NCBI GenBank assembly: GCA_015680685.1
Contig: MNCI01033650.1
Coordinates: 481,305 to 545,304, forward strand
Direction of reading: 5' to 3'
Origin: Gnetum montanum
Taxonomy: Eukaryota; Streptophyta; Gnetopsida; Gnetales; Gnetaceae
DNA: 64,000 bases
The position numbers and the translations under genes are program-made. Shown here piece by piece: positions 22,663 through 35,319 of this stretch. The notes beneath the pieces were generated by a model. That model had not been told where the DNA came from. It did no database searches and was given only the letters and a program-made list of their open reading frames with translations. The stretch's first letter is position 1; the number at the start of each line of letters is the position of its first letter.

Positions 22663-24035
22663 GTCTATTCAGGCTCAAAGGCAGGTTGAATTATGCCCAT
22701 GTGTCCATGTTTTGATCCTACATGTCAACAAAAGCATATTAACTAGCATTTGTATAGTATAATTATTAAACAATGTTAAAATAATGCAAGATACTGCACT
22801 AGCAGGACACCATAAAGAAACTCAAGGTTAAAATAGAGTAAAACAATGCAAAACAAGATAAAGGCCTAGAGAAGGTAGACATAAGATGAAACAATGTAAG
22901 ATAAGGGCCAAATGACATCAAAATGATGTAAAAAAAAGGTAAATAGGAACAAAATAAGGTCAAAATAGTGTAAAATGATTTAAAATCAGATCAACTAGAA
23001 ACTAGATGAGGCCAAATGACATCAAATGATGTCAAATTGTGTAGCATTAGGTCAAATAATGTCAAATGATGTGAAAATAATGTCATATGATGTTGAATGT
23101 TACCAAAATGATGTCAAATGATGACAAATGATACTAAAATGAGGCCAAACATAGTCAAATGACACCAAATGATGTCAAAATGATACAAAATAGTGTCAAA
23201 TGGAGAAAAATGGTGTAGAATAAGGTCAAACAGGGTCAAATAAGGTTTTAAGTAATATAAATAATAATATTTGTGTTTTTTTATATTATCTCATGATCAA
23301 GATAAACAAAAATCTAGTGAAAATAAGTTATAAATTGCCAAAATAAGTAAACATTTAGAGAAGACTAGCTGTAGACTACTAAAATAGGTAAAAATATAGT
23401 AAAGGTAAAAATAAAATATAAGAAATAATTAAAATAAACAAAAATATAGTATAAACTACAAAAATAAGTAAAAAAGCTAGAGAAAACAGGCTATAAATTG
23501 TAAAAATAAGTAAAAATCCATTAAAAATAATAAAAATAAGGAAAATCTCATGCGAACTAGAGTATAATGCCCTTTTGTGGTTAAAATAATTAAAAAAGCT
23601 ACAACTTTGCATGTCTAACTTGTAGAAACTATCTTCTCAACATGTGAGCATACTAGTTCACAATCCCAACATGTAAGGCCTCTGCCCCCAATGTGTGAGT
23701 AGTTTATAGCATGTTCCCAATGTGTAGGACCTATATCCCTAATATGTGGGGTAGTTTGTCTTGGGTTTTAGGCTCATGGGATCTACCAAGAAAACTTGTG
23801 ACCACTTTGGATTTAGTCTTAGGCATGTAGGACCCACCTTAGTAGTGTTTAGGTGATTTTGTACTTGTAAATTATTGGTATGAATTCCACACGTTGGCCC
23901 ACATGAAGCCACAACATGTGAAACTTAGTGTTCCAAGATGTGGCACTTGTATGCTAATTTATGAGAGACTTTAACCAAGTTTTTGGCTTTTCCAGGCTCT
24001 CATGGTAGCGTCCAAGATTAGAGGAGAGATCTACA
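22663..24035. repeat. AT-rich degenerate repeats
   Basis: The stretch 22780-23260 is filled with loosely repeated AAATGATGTCAAATGATG, AAAACAATGCAAAAC and AAATAAGGTCAAA units, the reverse-complement style of 7440-7900. The stretch 23260-23620 is a strongly A-rich run of AAAATAAGTAAAAAT-like units. At 23620-23770 the phrase CCCAATGTGTGAG / CCCAACATGTAAGG recurs. No gene is seen. Confidence 0.5.
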
Positions 24036-24840
24036 ATACGAGCTTTACACCTAATTTGATCAAACTCTAAGGACTAAGTGCTTATGTGCCTTCATAGAAC
24101 AAGGATGGGTTAAGCAATCGTTGTCTTTCCAAGCTTACTCGTATGACACGATTGTATGGTTAAGTAAACTTGAGGTATATGATTTTTATGCTTTTTATAT
24201 TTATGTCCTGGTGCTAAAAGGGAGAAATGAAATACTTAAGTAACTAATTTAATTTAACTAATTAGCTAGGTTCTAACTAGTCCTAACACCAACATCCATT
24301 CCCACTCTCTGTACACATTCTGAACCAATGTAACACTACTGGGATTACCAAACGCTAATCGTTACTAGGTTACCAAGTGTTCCACGTATGCTCGAAGTGG
24401 TCGTACTGAGTGTGCTTACTTGTGAAAATTAATGAATCAATAAAAGCAACATCAATTAACTAAAAAAAGCATTGAATAACTGTAAATAACATTAAAAGAA
24501 ATAAATAAGCTAATCTGAATGCTGCAAGATTTATCACAAAGTTCGTCCTTATTTATGGACACAAGGTGTGCTCAGGTACATAATGCTCGAATAAAGATCT
24601 GTTCACTTTATGACTCCTACTGTAGGCACATAGGAATAATTCTAACTCTGGAAAGGGAAAACTACAAGAGTTTAGGTAAGGGACTAAGAAGCTAATGCCA
24701 AAACCAAGTGCGCCTGCCTCTTATTTATAGGCAACGAGACAAGTTTCAATATCGAATGTTTGATATCACTTGGCAGGCCCCGATATCGTAGACCCAATAT
24801 CGCGAATCCAATATCGCGGTCTCGATATCGCAGTTCATCA
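24036..24840 (-). repeat. 3' LTR of the minus-strand Athila-like element (outer end truncated)
   Basis: On the minus strand it starts TGATGAACTGCG at 24840, after the TTGTGGGGGTA tract. It holds six or more GATATC/AATATCGCG motifs (24750-24835), a TATAAATAAGAG box at 24719-24730 and the conserved U5. Matching stops near 24036; the terminal CTCATCA and the roughly 35 bases before it are absent. Confidence 0.82.
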
Positions 24841-26676
24841 TACCCCCACAACTGAATGAAAACTTGTCCTTGAGTTCCTTACAAAATATTGGAAAGGTAT
24901 GGGATTATTGACTATACGATAATCTGACAGTGACATAGAATGATAGACTCAAAGTGCCCGATGAATGGATCAACAAACATATTACAACATTGGTGTTCAT
25001 ACCCATTGTGGTGAACATTGTACATAGATGACATCCAGAACTTTATTTGACATCTTGGAAAGAGAGAAAAGAAAATAAGGCACGTTGCTACCAATGTGCA
25101 CACCATTGTTCATCCATCACCATATGATGTGTGTTCCTTACATAACTTCTTCAGCTCTAGTCCATCTTGAGTGCTCCCTCCTATCCCAGTCCATTGTTCA
25201 TGTGATCACCATCTACACACACAACATAGTCATGAATTAGCAAGGATAGATAAGATATAATGTGATTAATACCTTGCCTTGCTATGAAGCACATTGGCTA
25301 GGTTGTGGGTATGGCAAATACTGGGTTAGAGGCTTATCACTTGGTGACTACCCAAGGTGTAGGGGTGAGATAAATAATAAATGAAAAATTTTATTATAGG
25401 GCCCCCATGACTAAGAGTGAACCTTCGGTAGCGATAAGATGGAAAATGAAAGAACAAGGAAGATTAGAGGAAGAAGAACGATGAAGCTAATAAAACAAAA
25501 TTGGATGTCATGGATGGTTGAGACGAGAAATAGTTGATTACGAAAATGTTTAAGGGAAAGAGCTTAACAATTGTATAAAAAAGGAATGCTAGTGGGTCCT
25601 CCCCAAAGCAGGCTCATGCCCTTAATGCTCTAAAAATCCCACACACCAAAGAGTCCATAGGCTCAAGGAATGACATATGGAAATAATGGTTATGGACTAT
25701 GGAAAGAAATTTGGAAGAGAAATCGCCAATGATCATAAAATCGGCAATGAGGTTGAATATGGAAAGAAATTTGGAAGAGAAGAGAGAATGGAATGGAATC
25801 CCAAGATCAAGGTTGTGTAAAGTCCCTTGTGTATTATGTGGTTAAGGTGATTTAATAGAATTCATTCCAAATCCAGATTAAAACTAACCACATCCAATGA
25901 TCCTGCATCACACACTTGACCAACCCAACCTCTTGAAGTAACAAGAATGCATCCACAGAGCCACTGCCATTCCAACAAGGGAAAGATAGAGAAGTAGGAA
26001 GCGAGAAAGGGCTTGAGTTAAAGAAAACCTTTAGGCATGGGTAACATGTTCTTCCAGTACCATAACTAGTGCTTATGGCCCATATTATTTATTATGTCTA
26101 AGGGGTGTGGTTTGAATTCTCACCAGTTTTTTTTTTGTCAAAACCACACCATATAAAGACTTATTTGATTTAGTCAACTTCCTGATATTGGTCAATAGCA
26201 GAATGGTGGGAAACCTATGAAAAACATCCAAGCACCTAAGAGAATAGCCAACACAAATGTGTCGAATCCCCTTGAGGTCACACCCTTTTCAATCCATTTG
26301 AACCTTTCCTTGGTTTGAAGAATACCAAGCCACCAATTTATTAATAAGTTTACTTAAAAAAAAGGGATAGTATAGTTCCAAGCTCAAGGGAGACCATAGA
26401 GCTAAATGGATGAATGGATGATGTGGACTCATTTCCTATTTTATCAAAAGAAACTATATCTTAGTATCAACAGTAAAATTCAAAGGTAAAAACCAAACAT
26501 TAGTAATCAACATAATTATAGTATAATCCACCATTATGAGCACTTATTATGTGACGAGTAAGTATAAATCAAAAAAAAGAAATTGTAAAAATATTAATGA
26601 TGGTGTAAAACAAAAACAAGTAAAAATGAAAAATGTGTAAAACAAAAATACAAAAGGAGCTGAGGGCTTAGAATGG
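24841..26676 (-). other. 3' region of the minus-strand Athila-like element
   Basis: It has the TCATGGGGG-type motif three times on the minus strand: about 26693-26706 at the pol end, 25402-25411, and 24841-24852 next to the LTR. A predicted 60-nt intron lies at 25213-25272. The reading after its ATG stops after four codons. The rest is non-coding. Confidence 0.65.
25213..25272 (-). promoter_or_regulatory. Predicted 60-nt intron in the 3' region
   Basis: On the minus strand: donor GCAAG/GTATTAAT (GT at 25272-25271), branch-like CTAAT about 30 nt before the end, acceptor GTGTGTAG/ATGG (AG at 25214-25213). Same layout and length as 3558-3617 and 33736-33795. Confidence 0.42.
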
Positions 26677-27860
26677 TCAGCATTGGTGTCCATCTCCCCC
26701 ACAACTGAGTTGGAACGAGGAGATCCAAAATAAGGAGTAGGGTTGTCCACCAACAGAGGTAGTATTAGTACTGGTTGTTTTAGGCTCATGGAATGGTTTG
26801 GTTTGCTGGATGTTGACTAGTAATTTCTTATTCAAGCTTTCAAGTTTATAAATCATCATGGCCCTTGAAGGAAAATTTTCATGAATGATATAAGGTCCTT
26901 CCCATAGAGTTTGAAATTTAGTTCGTTGTGGCACATGTATAGGATTCCAATAAAGAACCTTATCTCCGAGTTGGTATTTGACTTTCCTAAACCTTAGGTC
27001 ATGACGTTGTTTGTTAAAGGCCTTGTGTAATTCATTAGATGACAAGGCAGCTAATCGGTTCTCATCTAGCAAGTTAAGGTTCATTAACCAGTTTTTTTTG
27101 TGCTAGATTGAGGTCAAGGTTAAGGTTACATGCTGTGAATACGGTATGGAGCTCAGCTTGAATAGGAAGCGTTGGAAGTTTATCGTACACTAACTCATAG
27201 AGAGAGTAGCCTATAGGGAGCTTCCACGTGGAGCAGTATGCCCAAAGGGTAACATTCAGCTTGGTGCTCCAATCTTGCCTATATTTGCTAATGGCTCATG
27301 TTAATATTTTTGTGATCTCCTTATTGGTGACTTTGGCTTAACCATTTACTTGAGGATGATATGGTGTAGTTAGTTTGTGCTCAACTCCTAAGCGTTGCAT
27401 CAACTTCTAGAAATTCACACCTGTAAAATGTGTACCATTATCAGAACTAAGAGCATGAGGCACGCCAAACATGTTTACGATTTGTTATTGAACAAATCAT
27501 GCAGCAGTAGATAATGTACAATTCGTAACAGTGGCTGCTTTTGCCCACTTTGTAAAATAGTCAATAGCAATGATAATGTAGGCTTTTCCATTGGACATTG
27601 GTGTAATAGGCCCCATAAAATCAATTCCCCATATGTCGAAGGGTTCTAAGGGTTGTATCCGATATTGCGGATCCTCCATTTCTAGTAGTCATTCCCCCAT
27701 CATGTTGGTAGCACTCACAAGATTGGACGAAGTGATGAGCATCTTGGAACAATGTAGGCCAATAATATCCTGCAAGCAAGATTTTAATGGCTATTCGTCT
27801 CCCAATGTAATGACCCCCACAAGGGCCCTCATGAGCATCTTGGAGAACTCACAATTGATC
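26677..27860 (-). pseudogene. Integrase of the minus-strand Athila-like element
   Basis: The core start (WGIDFMGPI with the first catalytic Asp, followed by IDYFTKWAKAA) is at 27497-27679. The middle of the core is broken by stops. The C-terminal part at 26677-27084 has KQRHDLRFRKVKYQLGDKVL, LWEGPYII and a tail ending in GGDGHQC. No chromodomain. The frame is interrupted between the pieces, so it is inactive. Confidence 0.82.
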
Positions 27861-29445
27861 TACATCGGGAACACACCATCGAAACATACTTTATAAAGTT
27901 GTCCGTTAATTTCCATGAAATATTTGGCTTGATGAAGAAACTGTTGTTTCTTTTTAACATCTAACCCTTGTGGTGTTTCTTGTGTGAGGAGATAGGTAGG
28001 AATGCCACTATACCAATTTGTCTCTGTGGTTAATTGATTGTTTATTACACTTGCAAAGAAGAGTTCATTGGGGAAATGGTCAAAAATTAGATATTCATCC
28101 TCTTTGTTGTCCCATCGTAACCAAGATAAATGATTAGCAACAACATTCTCAGTGCCTTTACGATCAATCATTGTAATGTTGAACTCTTGTAAGATCACGA
28201 GCCACCGTATGATGCGAGGGTTCATCGTTGGTTTATTCATTATGAACCAAATTACACTATGATCTGTATGTACAAATATATAGCCTAATACATAGTGCCT
28301 AAATTTTTTTTGCTGCAAACACCACAGCCATTAATTCTTTTTCTATTGTGGTGTAATTGAGTTGTGCACTAGCAATACTTTGACTTGCACAATGAATGTA
28401 ATAGGGTCATTTCTGATCATCTAACTATGTAAATACGGCTCCTAAAGCAAAGTTGAATGCATCAGTCATTATGTAAAATGGTCTGGACCAGTCAGGAGCT
28501 TGTAGAATAGGTGTTTCTATGCGATTCTATTTTAAGGTTTGGAAGGCTAGCTTACATTCCCTGGTCCATTCAAAAGGTATGTCCTTCTTCGTTAATTCTA
28601 CAAAAGGTTTTACAATCCTTCAAAAGTTCTCAATGAAGCGTCTATAATAGCTAGTATGTCCAAGGAATGATCAGATATCTTTTACAGTTTCAAGTTGATG
28701 AGTGATTCCTTGGATAACCTTAATCTTTTCAAGATTTACCTTTATCCCTGTTTGTGAAATCTTATGCCCTAACACAATGCCTTCTTGGACTATTAAATGG
28801 ATTTTTTGCCAATTGAGCCTTAAGTTGGTTTCTACACATCGTTTCATTACTTGCTCTAATCAATCCAATGCTTGTTCAAAGTTCACTCCATAGGTGGAGA
28901 AAGTTGTCCATAAAGACCTCCACACCATTTCCTATTTGCTACCAAAATATGCTTAGAACCAAACGTTGAAATGTTGCCAAGGCATTGCACAAGTCAAATG
29001 GCATCTGCCTATATGAAAATGTTCCCCAAGTACTTGTAAATGTGGTCTTGGCTTAGTCTTTTGGTGCTATTTGAATATGATTGTATCCACTATAACCATC
29101 TAGAAAACTATAGTAGCAATGCCCTACAATGGTATCTAAGACTTGGTCGATGAATGGTAATGGGAAGTGGTCTTTGAATGTTGCCATGTTCAGTAGCCTA
29201 AAGTCTATACACACCCTTCATTTACCTTCCTTTTTAGGCATAATGACTAAGGGACTAACCCATTCACTATCAGCAATGGGGTAGATGAACCTAGCTTTTA
29301 GAAGTTATTCAATTTCTTCTTTAACCACTTGCTTAAGTTTTGGGTTCAGTCGCCCCTTCAGTTATCGTCAAGGCTTCATGGAGGGGTTAGTGTAAATTCT
29401 ATGTTAGCATATCCTAGGATCTATTCCAGTTAATTCAAGATATGA
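27861..29445 (-). pseudogene. RT and RNase H of the minus-strand Athila-like element
   Basis: RT starts near 29300 with WVSPLVIMPKKEGK and CIDFRLLNMAT. Then come YSGYNHIQIAPKD, KTTFTSTWGTFSYRQMPFDLCNA near 28990-29090, and the active-site strand FMDN at about 28900-28915, where most Athila RTs have FMDD. RNase H is at 27860-28318 (KFRHYVLGY, HTDHSVIWF, LQEFNITMIDRKG, NHLSWLRW). Frame changes and stops interrupt it repeatedly. The Asn in place of the second active-site Asp also occurs in the 53974 element. Confidence 0.82.
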
Positions 29446-30438
29446 CTAAGTAAAGGCTTTCGACCATTTTTTTACCATTTTCAGTAGTCTTTCTTTTCGT
29501 TGAGGAGCAAGCTTAGCGATGATTACCGATTTTCCATTCTTGAGAAATGTATACTCCATACCAGCAGGCAACGACTTTAACTCAAGGGGCTCTTGCTTGA
29601 ACTTGTTAGGGATTTTCAACTTCCCCCAATTGATATATTCAATGTCAAGAATTAGAAGTTGACAATGGACTTGCTCTAATGTATCTATGCTAGCAATGTA
29701 GGCACAAGTCAAGCTCTCAGTTGGTTCCATGCATATAATTGAGTTGCTCTCTTGGTTAACTGTCAATCACTAGGTGTCTTCCTGTCTTGTGGCTGCTACA
29801 TACAGGCACCTTTGTATGTTAGCTTTTTATGCACATTGGTTGCATGCAAGCAATGTTAAACGTTGTACAAACCAGGCCTTCTGCATGCAATTGCACCCTG
29901 TGTCACTGTATGCGATGCATGGAACCTTCTTCTTCTTGATCTTTCCAAACCTATTTTCCTTTGATATTTCTAGGGAAAGATCACATATTTCTAGGCGTAC
30001 ATAAATTATGCTTAGCCATGTTCTTCCCATAATGATTGGGAAGTCCCCCTTGTAGTTGTTGACTTGAATCACTAGGAAATCAGCCGGATATGACCACCCA
30101 CAAACAGTGGTGACAATGTCCTCCACTAGTCCTAATGGGACAGTGATGGACTGGTCGGCCAACTCTAAACAAATGTTACTCTTTTTTAATGGAGGTAGGT
30201 TCCAAGCTTTGTACATTTCTTGAGAGATTAAGTTGACACTAGAACCTGAATCCAAAAGAGATTTGCATGACTCATTTCTAGCGATTTGTAAATATATAAG
30301 AGGACTCCCAGGATTAGAGAATTTCCTAGGAAGATAGCCAACTTTGATCCAATCAGTAATGGCATGAGTCAACATGACCTTGTGTGTTAAGTGTGGTCTT
30401 TGGTTTGAAGGAAGCTCTGAAGATTCGAATGATGGCAA
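29446..30438 (-). pseudogene. Aspartic protease and protease-RT linker
   Basis: Protease cuts the gag-pol polyprotein. The catalytic Asp-Ser-Gly sits in LLDSGSSVNLIS (Asp codon 30250-30252), followed by VPLGLVEDIVTTVCGWSYPADFLVI and FPIIMGRTWLS, the retropepsin hydrophobic-Gly pattern. The linker continues at 29446-29766 in the same frame with EPLELKSLPAGMEYTFLKNGKSVII. A stop lies between the two pieces. Confidence 0.8.
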
Positions 30439-30730
30439 GGCATTTGGAAGATTAGTCGCTTATGGTTGTAAGGACTTAGTTGGACTATTGGTTCTAAAGA
30501 AAGGTCTCTTCTTTGTGCAGTTGTCTGAACCAACAATAGGTTGAGGGTTGACAGCCCTTGTAGTATTACGTTGCTGTGGCTAGGCAAGGAGCTCACCCTG
30601 CATAGCTTGAGTAGGTGGTAATGGAGCTAAGGGTGGAAGAGGTGTAGTTAGATGAGAAGGATAGTACATTTGTGGAACATCTCTCCTAGGAGAAGGAGTT
30701 CTATAGTACTTATGAACTTGGTAGCAAGGC

Positions 30731-30814
30731 TGAGGAGTGACGTGACTAGTAGAGTCACGTGGAGAGATTGGNATGAGGAGTGACGTGACTAGTAGAGTCA
30801 CGTGGAGAGATTGG
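30731..30814. repeat. 41-bp direct duplication around a single N (probable assembly artefact)
   Basis: Bases 30731-30771 recur at 30774-30814 with N at 30772, inside gag. Other gag copies have this segment once. Confidence 0.75.
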
Positions 30815-31133
30815 CTGCTACACATAGTATCCATACGGGTCAAGTTGATGGTAAGGGTACTGTTGATGTGGTGTAGCATTCCCCATGATTATGGGTGTTA
30901 CCACTATTGATACTATTCATTTGTTTATGTTGGAGCTCCACTCAGATAATACGTCAAGGGTTGGTGGAACTGCCTTGGGTTACCTTGAGGATAAGGTAAC
31001 CTTCGAGGTATTTGTCGTCTATTTAATCGTGGGTTTAGTGCATACACCCCAGACTCTTGCAAATGTGACACTACTGAGCAACATCCCTTAGAATGATCAT
31101 ATTGGCATATCTCACATCTACTATCATTGTCTG

Positions 31134-31265
31134 CATCTGAATCCACAACCTATTCAATGATGACAGCTTTGCCCTTACCCTTGTTACATGCATATTCAAC
31201 TTCTTTCTATTTNACATCTGAATCCACAACCTATTCAATGATGACAACTTTGCCCTTACCCTTGN
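31134..31265. repeat. About 50-bp near-perfect duplication bounded by Ns at 31213 and 31265
   Basis: Bases 31134-31183 recur at 31215-31264 with one mismatch (GCTTTG versus ACTTTG). Single Ns at 31213 and 31265 bracket the second copy. This looks like a tiny contig inserted between two gaps. Confidence 0.65.
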
Positions 31266-32414
31266 TCTTCATCCTCACAAAATCTAACTTCCTTCTTTCG
31301 GAGGGAAGGATCTATGTTGTATTCCTCCGCACTTTTTCTTTTTCTTAACTCAACTTCCTCCTTGGCAACTTGCTCCAACAATCTTTGTATTTTATGGGCT
31401 CTGAGCTTAGATAGCCTTCCTTGGGCATAAGTCCCAAGGGTTCTTCACGTTTCATATTTAATCCCATCTACAAGATGGCGTAGTTGTTCTCTCTGCGAGT
31501 AACCATGGTGAGGGCAACGATGTAATAATGCATAATATTGGCCCATGGTAGCATCCAAGGGTTCATGTCCTCCTTGTTTCCATCCTTGGATTTGCTTTCG
31601 CAGGTTGGACACTTGGGAGTACATTTGATACTTATCGTTGAATAACTTTAACATGGTACTCCATCAACGAATGGATTCCTATTCTAAGGATTGGTACTAG
31701 CTTTCTGCTTCTTTAATTAGTGTCCATGGAAACAAATTTAGTTTTTGCCACTTGTTTTCTATATTTTGCAAGGCACATACGTCATAGAACGCTTGTAGAT
31801 GATTTTGACGATCAACATTATATCCCCCTTCAAATCATGGGATATTGTTCATGTCTAATCTTTTGATTCTACTATCCTTTTGGTGCCTTGTTGGGATCCT
31901 AACGACCTCGGTTATATCTAGCATACTTCAGGTAGTGAGTAGGGGTTCATCGTGATCGTATTCTCTATGGTGTCTATGATGCCTATGTTGTTCCCTACTC
32001 TCCCTCTTTTCATGATGCGTTTCTCTAGAGTACCCTCGTCCCCTTTCTCGATTATGTCATCTATGATCTCTATTGTGCTTACCATTATCCTCATGATCTT
32101 TTTCTTTGCAACTGCGTCTAGATCCCGAAGGAGAGGGGGAAGGCGATGATGAAGGTGGAGAGGAAGGAGGACTAACACCATGACAGTGCCTGTCACTTTC
32201 TCTTTGATGGTTGCAGCCTCAGCAGCGGTTACGATCGGAATGTCTGTCATCGTCATGTGTTCGTGTTCCTTTTTTAGACCCTTTGTGTCCATTAGTATTA
32301 GAACCTAAGTTATGAATGGTTGAGTGAAGATTCTGATACACAACTCCTTGATCGAAGTCAACGAGAGGAACATCATTATGTGAAAAACCTCCTAAGGCAA
32401 GTTCACCACCTTGG

Positions 32415-33362
32415 TGATGAGTGGCGAGGTACCCCTACACTCAACCATACGAAACGAGCGTAGCACGCGCTATCCGGTTGAACTCTACAGACTAAATGCC
32501 TAAACGCCCCATGAAACACTTGGGGTTAATCATTCGTTGTCTTCCCAGACTTACTTGTTGTTGTCATAGTGTATGGTTAAGTAAGTCCAAGGTATATGAT
32601 TTTTTTGGTCTTTTCAAGTTTATCTCCTATGCTAGAGGGTGAAGGGTTGAAGAAACTAACTAACTTTAACTAAGGACCTAAGTCTAAATTAACTAGGGTC
32701 AACATCCATTCCCACTTACCGTACACACCCTGAACTGTGCAACTGTGGCTACCAAATGCTAATTGTTACTGGGATTAGCACACACATAATGCACGTGCTC
32801 GAAGCCGTCACACTGAGGCATCTAACTAGCCTAAGTGTGATAAGCAGCTGATTCCTTGACTAGCCGTACACACCTATAGGTACTCGTAGCCAAGTCGTAC
32901 TTACCCCACGTTCTAGGAGATAAGGGTGAGAGAATCTAATCATGATGAGTAGCCGATTCCTTGGTTAGCCGTACACATTCGTCAATGCTCGTAACCAAGT
33001 CGTACTCATACCGCGTTACTAGAAAAGCAATAAATAACATTAAATAAACCTATCCATGTACTACAAGGTTTATCCACAAATTTCGTCTTTATTGTCGTAC
33101 ACAACTTGTGTTCAGGTACAAAGCTGCTCGAATAAAGAGCCGTTTACTTGGGGGACTCCTACTGCTGGCACATGGAAAATATTCTATCTCTGGGGTGATC
33201 AATCCGCCAGAGCTTCGCTACTTCTAACTCTATATGCAAATTAGGGGAGTTCCGCCTCTTATTTATAGATTTGGCAACAAACCGCGATATCGCGTACGCG
33301 ATATCGTAGGGAACGACACGATATTGCAGGGGATGCGATATTGCGATGGCCACGATATCACG
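32415..33362 (-). repeat. 3' LTR of the pol-deleted element
   Basis: On the minus strand it ends CTCATCA at 32415 and has the shared U5, a TATAAATAAGAG box at about 33257-33268 and five GATATC/GATATTGC motifs at 33285-33360. The expected TGATGAG start next to the GTCATGGGGGTA tract is missing: the tract is followed by CGTGATATCG, so the outer U3 edge is altered or deleted. Confidence 0.85.
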
Positions 33363-35319
33363 TACCCCCATGACTGAATGAAAACTCATCCTCGAGTTCC
33401 TTACAATAATATCAGGAAGGTATGGAATTATTGAGGGGAATGGAACTAATGGAATGACATGTGAATGGATCATTATTACAAGACTTGACAAAACTAGTGT
33501 TCATGACCACAAGGGTGAACACCTTATTACAATGACATCAGGCCTTGTTGGCAGCTTGAGAGAAAGAGAGAGATAGAAAGAAGTGTTGCTGCTGCCAACG
33601 CCAAGATTGCGCTTTTCGTTGTCCATCCATAAGCGTGCCATCGATCTTGCTCCTTGCATAGCTGCTTCAACACTGCTCCATTCCAAGTGTTTTGCTCCAG
33701 CTCCAGATCCAATCTGTTGTTTACATGATCTCCATCTGCACACACAACACAATCATATATTAGAAAGGGTAATTGAATCATTAAGTAATTAATACCTTGC
33801 TTCAGTGTAGGTCCATTGGCTAGGTTGTGGTATGGCTATTATGGATTGGGAGATGTCGTAATGATGACTACCGAAGGTGTAGGGGTTAGGAAGAAAATCA
33901 AAAATTTCGGGGCTAGGAGAAAATCGAAAAAAGTGGGCCCCATACCCCCATGACTAATCGCAAACCTCTAGTAGCGTTAGAATGAAGAAGGGAAAGGAGT
34001 AAGAAAGATAGATAAAAAAGGGACAACTGAAAACATCAGTGAAGTAGATGTCAAGATGGAAATGAACAAAAATAAAATTAATTGCAAAATGTTAAGGAAA
34101 AGAAGTTAACTAATGCTCCAAATAGGAATGTCAGTGGGTCCTCCCCAAAGCAGGCACATGCCCTTAATGCCCTGACAGACCCACATTCAAAGAGTTCGTG
34201 GGCTCTAGGAATGTCTTTTGGAATAAGAGTTAAAGTCTTAACCACTAGAGTTTACCGAAAAGAAAACAATGTATCAACCAAAATATATACACTAATGATA
34301 CAACCGGCAATGAGGTGAATAATGAGAGAAAAGGATGAAGAGAGTAGAATGGAATGGAATCCCATGAACAAGGTGGTGTACAGCCCCTTGTGTATTGCAT
34401 GGTTAATGCGACTTGGCAAGTCTCATTCCAACTCCGGCCTCAAACCAACCACTTCCAGTGACTTCGCATCAATGCATTCAGTTAAATCATCCACATGGAT
34501 AATGAGGATGCATCTTCAAAGAGCCACTACCATTCCGACGAAACAAAGGAGTGAATGGGAAGCGAGAAGGGCCTTAGTTAGAGGGAACGCTTTTGGTTCC
34601 ATAACTAGTGCTTGTAGCCCAAATTTTATTTTGTCTAAGGGGTGTGCTTTGAATTCTCACTCTTTTTTTTTGTCTTTTGTGTTTTTATGCGTGAGAACCA
34701 CACCATGCAAAGACTTCTTATTTTTATTGTCTCAGCTTCTAATAATTTGGTAACATCGAAACGATGAGAAAACTCAAGAAGAAACATCTAAGCATCCAAG
34801 AGAATGACCAACACAAAAGCATCAAGTTCCCTTGAAGTCACACCTTTGCAGTCTTGAGTCCTTCTTTAGTTTGAGAAATACCCAATCACCAATTCGTTAA
34901 AGTTCTTATTAAAAGGGAACTGTACATTTCCAAGCCAAGAGAAACCATAGAGATTGGTGGATGGATGGATGAAGTGAGCTCATTGCCTGCCATATCAAAA
35001 GAAACATACCTTAGTATCAACATTGTGACTTAAAGGTAAAAACCAAACATTAGCAATCAATTATGAAAATAGTTCATACCATCAGTCTGAACACTTATTA
35101 TGGGACAAGCTTACATGGTGGATACACACACACACTCACACAAAAAATGGAAAAGTGTAATGATGTTGTAAAACAAAAACTATAAAATTTAATGAAAGTT
35201 GTAAAAAAAAATTAGAAAAGTTAAAGAAATTTGTAAAACAAAAATGTGTAAGACAAAAAATGTTGTAAAACAAAAACATGTAAAACAAAAACTGAAAAAG
35301 AACTGAGGGCCCCATATGA
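33363..35319 (-). other. 3' region of the pol-deleted element
   Basis: It parallels 1955-3979 on the opposite strand: TCATGGGGG(A/T) at 35338-35349, 33944-33954 and 33363-33374, and shared blocks such as the GGAGGACCCACTGACATTCC region near 34130. A predicted 60-nt intron is at 33736-33795. After its ATG the reading stops within five codons, although related codons continue in another frame (33501-33752). Confidence 0.68.
33736..33795 (-). promoter_or_regulatory. Predicted 60-nt intron in the 3' region of the pol-deleted element
   Basis: On the minus strand: donor CAAG/GTATTAAT (33795), branch-like TTTCTAATA, acceptor GTGTGCAG/ATGG (AG at 33737-33736). Nearly the same as 3558-3617. Confidence 0.42.

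Larger units (their letters stand above)
24036..32409 (-). mobile_element. Athila-like Ty3/gypsy element on the minus strand, 5' part lost
   Basis: Read right to left it has truncated gag, protease, RT, RNase H, integrase, a long 3' region and a 3' LTR, the full Athila order. It has many stops and frame changes. Its 5' LTR and the start of gag are missing: gag runs into the element whose LTR begins at 32415. The left LTR lacks its outer 40 or so bases. Confidence 0.88.
30439..32409 (-). pseudogene. gag of the minus-strand Athila-like element, N-terminus lost
   Basis: The gag domain at 31445-31654 reads LKLFNDKYQMYSQVSNLRKQIQGWKQGGHEPLD. The basic Arg/His-rich stretch lies at 31918-32292. The knuckle-like CEICQYDHSKGC is at 31081-31116, with spacing CX2CX3HX3C. 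Pro/Gln-rich tail to about 30580. The frame changes between pieces, partly around the Ns at 30772, 31213 and 31265. Coding stops abruptly at 32409, where the next element begins. Confidence 0.78.
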
